NCBI RefSeq assembly: GCF_037975445.1
Contig: NZ_CP150254.1
Coordinates: forward strand, 1,982,001-2,046,000
Length of the DNA stretch: 64,000 bases
Source of the DNA: Peribacillus sp. FSL P2-0133
Lineage (GTDB): Bacteria > Bacillota > Bacilli > Bacillales > DSM-1321
Reading direction: 5' to 3'
Shown: in pieces, positions 43,889 through 53,605 of the stretch
Layout of the letters: each line of letters starts with the position of its first letter
Numbering within the stretch: the stretch's first letter is position 1
Position numbers and translations under genes: made by a program
Notes under the pieces: generated by a model
The model's input: the letters and a program-made list of their open reading frames with translations, nothing else
Database searches by the model: none
What the model was told of the DNA's origin: nothing

Positions 43889-45368
43889 GGGGAGTTCTTC
43901 GGAGATCCAACTAAAGACGGAGTATTTCAATGAATTATTCGGAATGAGCTCGGATGTAAAATTCAAAAAGCATACCATTACATCTGAAGGGAAAACCGAT
44001 CCGCCCCTTATTTGCACTTTGATTTATTCAGAGGTGTTGGTCGATGTCAAAAAGTTGTGGGAATCAGTAGCACGGCTTGATAGTGTATTCATAAATTCTA
44101 AACTGAAGGAAGAAGAGGTTATAGAGGATCCGCAAGACGAATTTAAAGTCAGTAGGGTTTTCCCTTCCTCCACTTTAAAAGAAAATGTGGAGGAAAACGT
44201 ATTTTCCGGGATGGTCCTGATACTATTTGAAGAATTGGAATTATTATTCATGTTTTCCCTACCAAGCATCCCGAATCGAAGTCCCGAGGAAACAAGTAGT
44301 GAAATTTCCATCCGAGGTCCACGTGATGGATTTATTGAAGATATCTCTGTTAATTTAGGGTTGATCAGAAAAAGATATAAAACTGCATCACTCGAAAATC
44401 AAGCATTTACCATTGGCAAAAGGAGCAAGACAAAAATCAATTTATTATATGTGAAGGATGTTGTAAATCCAGAAACCATTGAAAAAGTAAAAAGGAAAAT
44501 TTTCTCAATAAATACAGATATCTTGTTGGGAACTACTGAACTTGAAGAATTTTTATCAGGCAGTAAGTTCAACCTGATCCCGTTTTTTGATTATACAGGG
44601 AGGCCGGATTATGCTGTAGCCAGTTTAAATAATGGGCGCTTTGTCATTTTAGTGGATGGGTCACCAACTGCCTTAATTGGACCAGGTAATATTACATTAT
44701 TGTTAAGGGCGGCGGAAGATCGTCATACTCCATCTTACTATACAAATTTCGAATATTTCTTTCGCATAATCGGACTAGTGATATCAATATTCCTGCCAGG
44801 TTTTTATATAGCACTAATATCATTTCAATTAGACCAGCTCCCCTTCCCATTTTTGGCGACGATAACCGTATCTAGATTTGGGTTGCCTATATCACCTCAA
44901 CAAGAGGCCTTCTTGATTTTGGGTTTATTTGAGTTGTTTCGAGAGGCAGGGATCACACTCCCCAAAGCAATCGGTCAATCACTGGCCGTTGTGGGTGGAT
45001 TAATTATAGGGGATGCGGCAATTAGAGGAGGGATTACTTCCCCGACGATGTTGGTGGTGGCAGGTACCACTGCGGTAGCCACCTATACATTAATCAATCA
45101 ATCTTTAGGTGGAATTGTAAGCATGGCCAGGTTTTTTGTATTATTTCTCTCTTCTGTTTTAGGTTTATTCGGATTCTTTCTCGGTGTTTTCTCCATTGTC
45201 CTTTATTTATCAAGGCTGCAGATTTATGGTTTACCCTACTTAGCGCCTATATCACCACTATCCTTGAAAGATCTTCTAGGGGGCGGTGTCTTTGTGAAGC
45301 CATATCTCTTTAGAAAGAAACGAGCCGAAATGCTGAAAACTAAGGACAGAACAAAAGGAAATCGCTAA
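43860..45368 (+). CDS. Spore germination receptor subunit (GerAA/GerA family)
   Basis: 502 residues. A soluble N-terminal domain of about 250 residues is followed by a membrane half with the family segments YVASLNNGRFVILVDGSPT (as AVASLNNGRFVILVDGSP), GLFELFREAGITLPKAIG and GDAAIRGGITSPTMLVV. GerA subunits form the receptor core and ion channel in the spore inner membrane. ATG at 43860 lies inside the previous gene, with AAAGGGTG ahead. Overlaps the GerC gene by one base (TAATG). Confidence 0.92.
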   Translation: MEPLLNKANKGSSSEIQLKTEYFNELFGMSSDVKFKKHTITSEGKTDPPLICTLIYSEVLVDVKKLWESVARLDSVFINSKLKEEEVIEDPQDEFKVSRVFPSSTLKENVEENVFSGMVLILFEELELLFMFSLPSIPNRSPEETSSEISIRGPRDGFIEDISVNLGLIRKRYKTASLENQAFTIGKRSKTKINLLYVKDVVNPETIEKVKRKIFSINTDILLGTTELEEFLSGSKFNLIPFFDYTGRPDYAVASLNNGRFVILVDGSPTALIGPGNITLLLRAAEDRHTPSYYTNFEYFFRIIGLVISIFLPGFYIALISFQLDQLPFPFLATITVSRFGLPISPQQEAFLILGLFELFREAGITLPKAIGQSLAVVGGLIIGDAAIRGGITSPTMLVVAGTTAVATYTLINQSLGGIVSMARFFVLFLSSVLGLFGFFLGVFSIVLYLSRLQIYGLPYLAPISPLSLKDLLGGGVFVKPYLFRKKRAEMLKTKDRTKGNR

Positions 45369-46507
45369 TGAAAATGATCCTTAGATTTATACTATTCGTA
45401 ATGAGCCTTGCTCTTTTAAGTGGCTGCTGGGATGCCAAGGATATTCAAGATATTCAATATATAAGTGCAATGGGAATAGATTATCAGAATGGGCAGTATG
45501 TCATTTATGTGCAGGTGACGTCTTTTGCCGGTGTGGCTAAACAAGAAGGATTGGAACCAAAGCCAACACCTGTTTGGGTCGCCAAAGGGCGAGGGAAAAC
45601 AATGAACGAGGCCATGAATGACATTTATAAAAGGTCAAACCAGTATATTTATTGGGCTCATGTTAAATTGATCATTTTCTCTGAAAGCTTACTAAAACAT
45701 GGATTGGTCAACGTAAACGATCCCATTTTAAGATTTCAGCAAATTAGGGAAACAACTTGGTTATATGGAACCGATGATTCCTTAGAAAAGATCCTCTTTG
45801 TCAATAGTTTATTCGGCTCATCAGTGCAAACAAGCATTTTCAATCCGAAGGATATTTATAAATTAAGATCCTTTGTCGAACCCATCCGGATCCAAAGATT
45901 TTATACGCAAAATTATGAAACAGGAATGACAATAAAACTACCGAAGATTTCGTTAAAAAATGAGGTATGGAAAGCAAAAGAAAAAACACAGAACACCGTA
46001 AAACTATCAGGGACCTATTTTATTAAAAATAATCAGCTAAAGGGGGAGATAGCAAATAAACATCTTGGGGGGATGAGATGGTTAACAAAATCAACGGTAA
46101 GGTCCCCAATTGGAATAAAAATCAACAAAAACAAAAATGTTCAAATATCTCTAATGAGGCCAAAATTCAATATAAAGCCTATCTATGTAAATGATACAGT
46201 CGAATTCGATATTTCAATTGAAGTAGAAGGTGCCGTAACGGATATGGAAGAAAACATCTCCATACACCATCTTAAAGAAAAAATACAGGGGGCATTAGAG
46301 AAAGAAATTAGGGATACGTACAAATATGCTCTTGAAAAAAATATAGACATCTATAATTTAGAAGGAGTTATCTACAGAAAGGATTTGAAAAAATGGAAAG
46401 AAGTTTCTAAAGAGGATTTTAGCCTTAATGAAGGATCCATCCGTAATATTCAGGTGGATAGTGCTATTAATATAACAGGCGATTATAAATATGAGTACAT
46501 GAATTGA
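45368..46507 (+). CDS. Ger(x)C-family germination lipoprotein
   Basis: 379 residues. Lipoprotein signal with lipobox LLSGC (Cys20), then the GerC start WDAKDIQDIQYISAMGID. The family C-terminal domain includes GAVTDMEENISIHHL and KKWKEVSKEDF. GerC subunits are acylated, sit on the outer face of the spore inner membrane and are needed for receptor function. Last gene of the gerB-gerA-gerC type operon. A 25-codon stub just after it (46532-46612) is not convincing as a gene. Confidence 0.92.
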   Translation: MKMILRFILFVMSLALLSGCWDAKDIQDIQYISAMGIDYQNGQYVIYVQVTSFAGVAKQEGLEPKPTPVWVAKGRGKTMNEAMNDIYKRSNQYIYWAHVKLIIFSESLLKHGLVNVNDPILRFQQIRETTWLYGTDDSLEKILFVNSLFGSSVQTSIFNPKDIYKLRSFVEPIRIQRFYTQNYETGMTIKLPKISLKNEVWKAKEKTQNTVKLSGTYFIKNNQLKGEIANKHLGGMRWLTKSTVRSPIGIKINKNKNVQISLMRPKFNIKPIYVNDTVEFDISIEVEGAVTDMEENISIHHLKEKIQGALEKEIRDTYKYALEKNIDIYNLEGVIYRKDLKKWKEVSKEDFSLNEGSIRNIQVDSAINITGDYKYEYMN

Positions 46508-46663
46508 TACCTTCAGAAGTGGATCGCAGGCTGCCATGACAGAATCTTTCTTCAAAGTCGTTTCCAATGATTATGATATGGCAGCCACTGTAAATGATAT
46601 ATTCAACAACTAACTATTTAAGGATTTATTTTGACTTACATAACGATTAAAGGAAATCAGATT

Positions 46664-47803
46664 TTACTTTAATAGACCAAAACGAAATCCATAGACTACG
46701 ACTTGTGTACGGTTCTTGGCTTTAAACTTTGTCATTAAACTGCTTATATAATCCCTTATAGTATGCTCGCTTAATTGCAATAATTCGGCCATCTTTTTAT
46801 TGTTAAACCCCTCCGCCAGCAAATTTAAAACCATGGATTCCCGTTCCGTCAATTGTAGATCTATATCAATGGATACCTCATCATCCTTTCTTGATAAATA
46901 TAAGCCTAACCGTTTTCCGACCTGTTCAAGTAAAGTTAGTTCATCTTTTGAATAATCGAATTCCTCTCCTAATTGATCAAAGGTCAGCCAGCCAAAAACT
47001 TGCTGGTCATGAACAATCGGCACAAATATGACAGATGAAAGATTAAACAAGGCTATATGTTCCTTTTTAATATAATGATTGGGATTCTTTAAAAATACAG
47101 GCTTTTTTGAATTGAAAACAAAGGATTGCTTCAAGCTGAGTTGTCCTCTCATGCTTTGAACCTTAGGCAGCTCCAATCCAATGGTGCCATAAAATTGATT
47201 GGACCAAGGAATATAAGCATAAAAAACACATCTTTTATAGTGAAAGAACTCTTCACATTTTTTTAGGATATGAGCAAAATCCTTAATTCCTGATGAGTTA
47301 ATTAGAAGCTCATCCAACTGGTCTAATAGTTGCAGCCTTTTAAGTTCAGCATTTTCTTCGTGGGTTTTTGAAAGTTGCATTGGTTGGACATCCATCCATT
47401 TGTTATAGCTATGGATGAGATGAGAGAAAATGGATAATAAGAACATTAGAATGGAGATGGTATGAGCATGTTTCAGGTTGGCCATTAAGGTAACGATGGA
47501 CTTTTCAAAGATTAATCGGAACATGCTGAAATGGTTCACATTTAAAATGGGTAAATGTGATTGAAGCCAAGTTTCCAGATACTTATCGTACGTTTCATTT
47601 ATGTCTTCGATTTTTGGAGCGGATAAAAATAGTAGAAATGATTCCAGTAATGTTTGTATCACCTTACGTTCATTTTCTAATATAAGGGGCTCTAGATTTA
47701 AATAAATATTGATATTTTCTTCAATCTGTTTGTTATGGCTTTTTATGAATAAGATGAATTGCTGAAACGATATCTCTTCATAAGCATGAGAGTGCTGGGT
47801 CAT
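46664..47803 (-). CDS. LuxR-type regulator with GAF domain
   Basis: 379 residues. Residues about 155-300 form a GAF-like sensor (FAHILKKCEEFFHYKRC, FVPIVHDQQVFGWLTFD). The C-terminal LuxR HTH is clear: LTERESMVLNLLAEGFNNKK then MAELLQLSEHTIRDYI and MTKFKAKNRTQVV. The N-terminal 150 residues are helical and resemble the RsbR/histidine-kinase-like N-domain by pattern only. Divergent from the SDR pair, which it could regulate. Lacks a receiver domain. Confidence 0.85.
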   Translation of the reverse strand: MTQHSHAYEEISFQQFILFIKSHNKQIEENINIYLNLEPLILENERKVIQTLLESFLLFLSAPKIEDINETYDKYLETWLQSHLPILNVNHFSMFRLIFEKSIVTLMANLKHAHTISILMFLLSIFSHLIHSYNKWMDVQPMQLSKTHEENAELKRLQLLDQLDELLINSSGIKDFAHILKKCEEFFHYKRCVFYAYIPWSNQFYGTIGLELPKVQSMRGQLSLKQSFVFNSKKPVFLKNPNHYIKKEHIALFNLSSVIFVPIVHDQQVFGWLTFDQLGEEFDYSKDELTLLEQVGKRLGLYLSRKDDEVSIDIDLQLTERESMVLNLLAEGFNNKKMAELLQLSEHTIRDYISSLMTKFKAKNRTQVVVYGFRFGLLK

Positions 47804-48071
47804 ACGATTCTCTTCTCCTTAAACAAAATAACCCTATATAAGGGGGATACTTACCCAATTATTATACAGCATATTATAGGATAGTATTTCAAATTACGAG
47901 GAGTAAAATAAAGGCATAGACAGACAATGAAGCTTTTTTAGCGGCATTCCATTTAAAGGGGTGGACAATTGTTAAAGTCAGCTTTATCTACTTGTATAGG
48001 AATACTTGTCTAGTGAGAACCTCTAAGGTTGGCAGTATCAGTAAAATAAGTAAAGGAGATCTGATGAAATC

Positions 48072-48823
48072 ATGAGACTTGAAAACAAAGTGGCAATCAT
48101 TACTGGCGGGGTACAGGAATCGGGAAAGAAACAGCTTTGCTATTTGCTAGTGAGGGAGCAAAAATAGTCATAACTGACATAAACCAGGAATCCGGTGATC
48201 AGGCTGTGAAAGACATTCAGGCAATCGGCGGAGAGGCACTATTCATTCGTCATGATGTCAGCAATGAAGAAGATTGGAAAAAGGTTGCAAAGGAAACGAT
48301 CGATACTTTTGATAAGGTGGATGTTCTGTTCAACAATGCGGGTATTTATATCATTAAACCGGTTGCGGAGATTGAACTGGAGGAGTGGAATCGTCTCATG
48401 TCGATTAACGTGACCGGCGTATTCCTGGGAATGAAGCATATTATGCCACTGATGGCGAAACAAAATAAAGGTTCAGTCATAAACGCTTCTTCCATAGCAG
48501 GCTTGATTGGAGCCCCTGGTCATGTTTTATACGGTGCAAGCAAGGGAGCGGTCCGGACAATGACTAAAGATGCTGCTATCGAGTATGCTTCAAAAGGGGT
48601 CCGTGTAAACTCGATTCATCCAGGATATATCGATACCGGGATGGCGGACTATGCATCTGAACAAACGGGCAGTTCAAAAGATGAATTGGGTAAAGAATTC
48701 CCGTTGGGACATCTGGGCAGCGTCAATAATGTAGCTAATACAGTGCTTTTCATTGCCTCGGACGAATCTTCCTATACTACGGGTACTGAATTTGTAATAG
48801 ATGGCGGAGCGACTGCTCGCTAA
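48072..48823 (+). pseudogene. SDR oxidoreductase with a one-base frameshift at the NAD(P) loop
   Basis: The gene starts MRLENKVAIITGG (RBS AAAGGAG) and should continue GTGIGKETALLF. A run of four G (48108-48111), where five are expected, shifts the frame in the glycine-rich cofactor loop. The rest, from residue about 16, is intact: NNAGIYI, the catalytic Ser in INASSIAG, YGASK, and a normal end VIDGGATA. It is about 51 bases upstream of an intact paralogue. The slip in a homopolymer may be a recent mutation, a phase-variable site or a sequencing error. Confidence 0.85.
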
Positions 48824-48873
48824 AATCCCTTTCAAACGGATATTAAAAACTAAAAATTAAGGAGTGTTTAAAT

Positions 48874-49617
48874 ATGAGATTGGAAAATAAAGTGGCGATC
48901 GTAACTGGGGGAGCAAGCGGGATTGGAGCAAGTACGGCTCAATTATTTGCAGAAGAAGGAGCAAAGGTGGTCATTGCCGATTTTGCTGATCATGGACAAG
49001 CTGTATCAGAAGAGTTAAATGGAAAAGGGTATGATACTCTTTTTGTTAAAACTGACGTGACAAATGAAAATGACGTAAAGAAAATGATTGAAGAGACGGT
49101 TAATAAATATGGAAAACTGGATATCATGTTCGCAAACGCAGGGATTGCAAGAGACGGAAACATCCATGAGTTAAGCTATGAACAATGGCAAAAAACAATT
49201 GATATTAATTTATCCGGTGTCTTCCTATCCGATAAATATGCGATAGAGCAAATGCAAAAACAATCTACAGGCGGCGCCATTGTCAATACAGGCTCCATCC
49301 ATAGCCATGCAGGGAAACCGGGGGTAACAGCCTATTCTGCTGCGAAAGGCGGTGTCAAACTATTAACACAAACGTTAGGTTCAACTTATGCCAAAGATGG
49401 CATTCGTGTCAATGCAGTTTGCCCAGGATATATTGATACACCACTTATTGCGGAAGCACAAGGTGAGATCAGACAAGGTTTGATCGATTTACATCCAATT
49501 GGCCGTTTAGGCAGAGCGGAAGAAGTGGCGAAAGCTGTTCTCTTCCTTGCAAGTGACGATGCATCATTTGTTACAGGCACAAGCCTTATTGTAGACGGCG
49601 GTTATACGGCAGTATAA
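48874..49617 (+). CDS. Short-chain dehydrogenase/reductase
   Basis: 247 residues, classical SDR length. NAD(P) loop TGGASGIG, NNAG-type FANAGIA, catalytic Ser in VNTGSIHSHAG, and Tyr-Lys in YSAAKGG (the usual YxxxK). The acidic residue at the end of strand 2 (VVIADFAD) favours NAD(H). It closely resembles the frameshifted gene upstream and both end in DGG. Substrate unknown, an alcohol or ketone. RBS AAGGAGTG. Confidence 0.92.
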   Translation: MRLENKVAIVTGGASGIGASTAQLFAEEGAKVVIADFADHGQAVSEELNGKGYDTLFVKTDVTNENDVKKMIEETVNKYGKLDIMFANAGIARDGNIHELSYEQWQKTIDINLSGVFLSDKYAIEQMQKQSTGGAIVNTGSIHSHAGKPGVTAYSAAKGGVKLLTQTLGSTYAKDGIRVNAVCPGYIDTPLIAEAQGEIRQGLIDLHPIGRLGRAEEVAKAVLFLASDDASFVTGTSLIVDGGYTAV

Positions 49618-49690
49618 TAAGGGCAAGTTTAATGATTATTCGCTGGTTCTCTCAAACAGTCAAATTCGTTTGATGTGTAATTGCATGATA

Positions 49691-49751
49691 GAGCTTCTTC
49701 CGTATGATGTGGTGTTCATTTACCCAAATCATACTGGAGGGCTCTTTTTTT
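49691..49751 (+). terminator. Terminator after the SDR pair
   Basis: GAGC-CCGTATGAT pairs imperfectly with ATCATAC-GG-GGCTC, then TTTTTTT. Confidence 0.65.
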
Positions 49752-50173
49752 AACATATAATGAAAAGTCTTCAGGAATGTATAAGGATATAAAATGTAGA
49801 TATGGTGATACATTCCAAAATCCGTGTTGATGAGTTAACAGGAAAAAGGTTTACTTTTTTTTGTGATCCGGATGATTTGCCTCTAGAGATATATGAAAAG
49901 TAGGAATTACAAGCCTATTTAGGTTGATGAGAGAGCTTTAAGGCATGAAGTTTGATGGGAGAGGTAAAACTTCAAGAATTGGAGTTGATTTCAAAAGATG
50001 AATACGATGATTTAAAAAGGGTTACTTATGCCAATTAAACTATAAGGATTCCTATAATATGTCGATATTATTTAATTTATCTCCACTTGTATTCCATATT
50101 TCGATGATAGCTGAAATAATCACCAGCTATAATATCGGTAGATCGTCATTTAAATATGTCAGGAGATAAAAAA
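49752..50173. other. Gene-poor stretch with a short unmatched ORF
   Basis: ATG 49802 to TAG 49903 encodes 33 residues (VIHSKIRVDELTGKRF then FFCDPDDLPLEIYEK), coding-like but short and without a ribosome site. A second coding-like stub (LQELELISKDEYDDLKRV) ends near 50037. They may be remains of a degraded gene. Confidence 0.3.
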
Positions 50174-51058
50174 ATGAATACTTACAAATTTACACTGTTG
50201 ATACTTTTAACGACATTTTTAATGGGTTCTTCCTTTGCAGTAGTTAAAATTGGTCTGCCTTATTCATCCCCATTATTATTAGCAGCATTACGCTTCACAC
50301 TTGCCGGGTTCATAATGGCGATGATCGTTATCTTTTTTAAAAGACCGCATCCAAACTCTAAAGGGGATTGGATAAAAATCCTTATTATCGGCACTTTTCA
50401 AACAGCCGGAGTTATGGGGTGCATTTTCCTGAGTTTACGCACTATAACAGCAAGTGAATCCTCAATACTTACATTCACGAACCCGTTACTTGTTGTTGTA
50501 TTCGGTACTATCTTTTCACAAGCACGCTATAAACTATATCAATGGATTGGAGTTTCATTAGGGTTAGTTGGAGTAATTATAACGATGGGAGCTCAACTTG
50601 AATTTAAGGTTGGTATTCTTTTCGGTATTCTTTCTGCTGTTTTCTGGGCCATTTCCACTTTATTGGCGAAAAAATGGGGAGCGATTTCCGATACATGGGT
50701 ATTATCTGCTTATCAGATGCTTTTTGGCGGTTTATTGCTTTTACTTGGCAGCTTTATTTTTGAAAAACCATTTTTCATAATGAATGGTCATTCGTTGTTC
50801 CTTTTATTATGGTTAAGTATCATGTCATCGATCGTGCAATTCGCTGTTTGGTATTACCTTTTACAAAAGAGTGATCCAGGAAAAACAAGTGCCTTTTTAT
50901 TTTTGGCACCTTTCTTCGGAGTATTATCAGGGTGGGCACTATTAGGTGAACCGATATACACTTCACTCCTAATCGGCGGACTGTTTATTATCATTGGCAT
51001 CTATCTTGTAAATAGCAATTTCCAAAAGGAAAATAAATTTGTTAAAAGAGCTTTATAG
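50174..51058 (+). CDS. DMT-superfamily EamA transporter
   Basis: 294 residues from ATG 50174, chosen because AGGAGAT precedes it; an ATG at 50156 lacks a site. Two EamA repeats of five helices each, with N-terminal LLTTFLMGSSFAVVKIGL and second-half DPGKTSAFLFLAPFFGVL, followed by GEPIY. Drug/metabolite transporters of this type export amino acids, drugs or metabolites; the substrate is unknown. Confidence 0.88.
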   Translation: MNTYKFTLLILLTTFLMGSSFAVVKIGLPYSSPLLLAALRFTLAGFIMAMIVIFFKRPHPNSKGDWIKILIIGTFQTAGVMGCIFLSLRTITASESSILTFTNPLLVVVFGTIFSQARYKLYQWIGVSLGLVGVIITMGAQLEFKVGILFGILSAVFWAISTLLAKKWGAISDTWVLSAYQMLFGGLLLLLGSFIFEKPFFIMNGHSLFLLLWLSIMSSIVQFAVWYYLLQKSDPGKTSAFLFLAPFFGVLSGWALLGEPIYTSLLIGGLFIIIGIYLVNSNFQKENKFVKRAL

Positions 51059-51095
51059 TAATCCTTATGATTGTCTTAAGCTGCTAAGGACAGAA

Positions 51096-51144
51096 AATCC
51101 CTCGTGAAAAAGAAAAGAGCCTCTTTTCTTTTTCACGAGGGATT
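51096..51144. terminator. Long near-perfect inverted repeat between convergent genes
   Basis: AATCCCTCGTGAAAAAGAAAAGAG and its exact complement with almost no loop: about 22 paired bases. Ends both the transporter and the ArsR-type gene. Confidence 0.8.
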
Positions 51145-51150
51145 ATTAAA

Positions 51151-51849
51151 TTATACCTCTATACAAAAAACTTCTTTAAATCCTTCTTTCCCTTTAGCTG
51201 TTACTTTTACTGCGCGAATAGATGGAACACGGACTATCCATCCTAAATCAAAAAAATGTGTAAGGAGCCCATTTCCTAAAGCACCGCCAAGATGATGGTG
51301 ACGTTCACTCCAGTCTAAACATGAATGGGAAAATGAACGGCGCTTTTTTCTTAAATCAAGTAAATCGATGCCGAATTCAGAAAAAAAATGATCTCCTTTG
51401 GGTGTGACTGTGAACTCTCTCTCTTCTATTTTCAAATATCCGGCTTTCAACATCGATTCAGTTAATTGGACTCCTAGTTTTCCAGCCAAATGATCATAGC
51501 AAGTTCTGGCTTCCTTAAGCAATTTGACTTGGTTTGATTGTTTTAACGACCGAACTTCAGGAGGTGGGGAAATGGCAAGAAATGATTCTAAAATGTGCGC
51601 AATTTCTCCATTTGCTAGCTGATAGTAACGATGTCGTCCGTGCTTTTCAACTTTAACAAGGTTGCCTTCCATTAATTTAGAAAGGTGAAAGCTGGCGGTT
51701 TGAGGTGTTATTACAGCCATCAATGCTAATTCACCTGCAGTATGAAAACGCCCATCCAGTAAACTTGCAAGAATTGTTGCACGTGACTTTTCCCCAAGAA
51801 GGGAGGCTATCTCCACCATATTTGGATTTATACTCAAAATAGTTACCAA
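51151..51849 (-). CDS. ArsR-type winged-helix regulator with C-terminal extension
   Basis: 232 residues. The N-terminal winged helix (about 8-90) reads ASLLGEKSRATILASLLDG then TAGELALMAVITPQTAS and FHLSKLMEGNLV, clearly ArsR-like. The wing carries KHGRHRYYQLA. No CxC metal motif. Residues 100-232 form an unassigned domain with CYDHLAGKLGVQL and CLDWSERHHHLGGALG, seen in a Bacillus group of ArsR-like regulators. Target probably the convergent transporter or the upstream region. Confidence 0.85.
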   Translation of the reverse strand: MVTILSINPNMVEIASLLGEKSRATILASLLDGRFHTAGELALMAVITPQTASFHLSKLMEGNLVKVEKHGRHRYYQLANGEIAHILESFLAISPPPEVRSLKQSNQVKLLKEARTCYDHLAGKLGVQLTESMLKAGYLKIEEREFTVTPKGDHFFSEFGIDLLDLRKKRRSFSHSCLDWSERHHHLGGALGNGLLTHFFDLGWIVRVPSIRAVKVTAKGKEGFKEVFCIEV

Positions 51850-52440
51850 CCTTTCTACCGATACTTTAGTTTGAATAAGCTGAACGCAATGTAATTAGCA
51901 TCAAAAATATGTAAACCTATACTTCTATTATACAGTACCGCTACCCTAGTGATATTCTGTATATTCACGATTCCCGCTTTAAATATTTTTGAAAACGGCC
52001 GATGAAATGGTCCAAATCGCAGTGCAGAGAGAAATCATAGATATTAAAAGATTTGATCTTTCCGTGAAGCCTTAAAATCGGGCACTCCCGTTTGAATTTC
52101 ACTTCAACGAAAAGCTTGAACGGGTAATTATATAGGTTCAAGTGTTTCCTGAATACCGGAAGGATTTTTTATTGATGTTAAAGGGAGCATCCGTTAAATT
52201 GGGTGCTTTTTTTATTGGGGAGAGATTATGGAGTCAGGAGAGGTTAAAGGGAAGACTGTAAAGAAGAAGGACTGTCTATCCTTTGGATAAGCGTTTTTTA
52301 ATGAAGTATATTCTTTGTCAACTAGGCATACATTCTTACATGTTCACTAACAGTAATCGTACCTTAATAGTCTAGGATTAAATACCGGTGAATAGTCCCT
52401 TTTGTCGAATTTAGTAGTCAAATAGGAGGGAATGAAGAGT
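51850..52440. other. Gene-poor stretch with a duplicated gene end
   Basis: No intact gene. The 31-residue frame from about 51988 (IFLKTADEMVQIAVQREI...) ends at TAA near 52074. At 52165-52195 the codons IDVKGSIR-stop run into AGCATCC-GTTAAATT-GGGTGCT-TTTTTTA (52186-52214), a hairpin almost identical to the one at the end of the next gene (53193-53222). It looks like the 3' end of an earlier or paralogous copy. Confidence 0.55.
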
Positions 52441-53205
52441 ATGAAAATATCAGACGTTGGATTTAAAGGTCAAGTTTTTGGATTTATAAAGTTCACACCT
52501 TTTGTGGAAAGTTTCTTGTCTGGAGATTTATATATGAATAATTTCAAAAAGTATATTGATATGGAAAGTGCTTCAGGGGAAAAAGGTGTAGGAGACAAAT
52601 TTGAAGCAGCACATGTTTTTACGGAATTAACAATGAATTTCTTTACTCAAAATACCCATGAATTAATAATGTCGGGGCGAACTAAAAAAATGAATTTCAG
52701 AAAAAATATAAATGAAAAAAGACCATTATATTGTATGTTTGCAATTGTCGGCGATATGTTGAAAGTGGTTAAGGAGGATGAAAAGTATTTCTATACCAAA
52801 TTTGATTTACCTAATGAACAAATCGATAAAATGATCAGGGAGTTCGGAGATAGCTTAATTTTTGTTACCCCATCGCAATTTATTGACAGAATCACTAGAA
52901 CACTCAATGAAAAAGGTTATGCTTACAGAGGGGGGTTGGTAAAATACGATGATTATAACATCAATTCCTCAGCTAGGATGAGCTCTTATAAAAATCAAGG
53001 GACTAATATTTATTTTTGGAAAGATAAATATTTTGAAAATCAATATGAATATCGCATAGTCCTCACTGATCAAGAAGTTGATGAAGCATTAATTGTGAAT
53101 GTAGGTGATATTTCAGACATTAGTACTATATTTAATGCCAATGAATTTTTCAGTGATAAATTTGAAATAAGATTACGAAAGAAAGGAAATCTAAGCATCC
53201 ATTAA
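52441..53205 (+). CDS. Hypothetical 254-residue protein, accessory-gene character
   Basis: ATG 52441 preferred: AGGAGGG is 10 bases ahead, while ATG 52432 is one base from it. N-terminal FVESFLSGDLYMNNFKKYI and GEKGVGDKFEAAH, then a C-terminal FENQYEYRIVL and VGDISDISTIF. I recall similar patterns in proteins from phages and mobile or defence loci, but no function. No membrane segment. It is AT-rich, stands alone and is flanked by duplicated 3'-end sequence. The family is not recognised. Confidence 0.6.
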   Translation: MKISDVGFKGQVFGFIKFTPFVESFLSGDLYMNNFKKYIDMESASGEKGVGDKFEAAHVFTELTMNFFTQNTHELIMSGRTKKMNFRKNINEKRPLYCMFAIVGDMLKVVKEDEKYFYTKFDLPNEQIDKMIREFGDSLIFVTPSQFIDRITRTLNEKGYAYRGGLVKYDDYNINSSARMSSYKNQGTNIYFWKDKYFENQYEYRIVLTDQEVDEALIVNVGDISDISTIFNANEFFSDKFEIRLRKKGNLSIH

Positions 53206-53222
53206 ATTGGGTGCTTTTATTT
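53193..53222 (+). terminator. Terminator overlapping the end of the 254-residue gene
   Basis: AAGCATCC pairs with GGGTGCTT (one T-G pair) around ATTAAATT, so the stop codon lies in the loop. Followed by TTATTT. Confidence 0.75.
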
Positions 53223-53605
53223 GTAGGAGGGAAAAAGATGTTGAACTTTTTAAAGTATGAAATAGAAGAGTTAAAATAACCGCAAAGTCTAGGATTATTG
53301 CATCCACCTGGTTAAGGCAAAAACATGAATTATAATAACCCATTTAAATTCACTAGTATTGTTATCGGTAATTTAAAACGAAAAAAAGAAAAACTTACCT
53401 AATGGGTAAGTTTTTCGGATATAAAGTTATTTTTTATTCCTATACACATGCCTTTTTAATTTGAAAGTATCCGTATATCTAGTTTTAGAATATTAATTGT
53501 AAGTCCTCGCACACGAACCTTACGATGCATATGCTTAAAAAGAATAGGTTCATCAAAAGGTGAACTCTGCATAAAGTCAAAAACGATCGAGGTTACTTTT
53601 TTTCG
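53206..53605. other. Region with a truncated ORF start and one terminator
   Basis: A strong site AGGAGGGAAAAAG leads into ATG 53238: MLNFLKYEIEELK then TAA (53277-53279), like the head of a removed gene. GAAAAACTTACC / GGGTAAGTTTTTC (53388-53416) is a terminator-like hairpin that could also serve the minus-strand glucosidase. Nothing else recognised. Confidence 0.4.
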
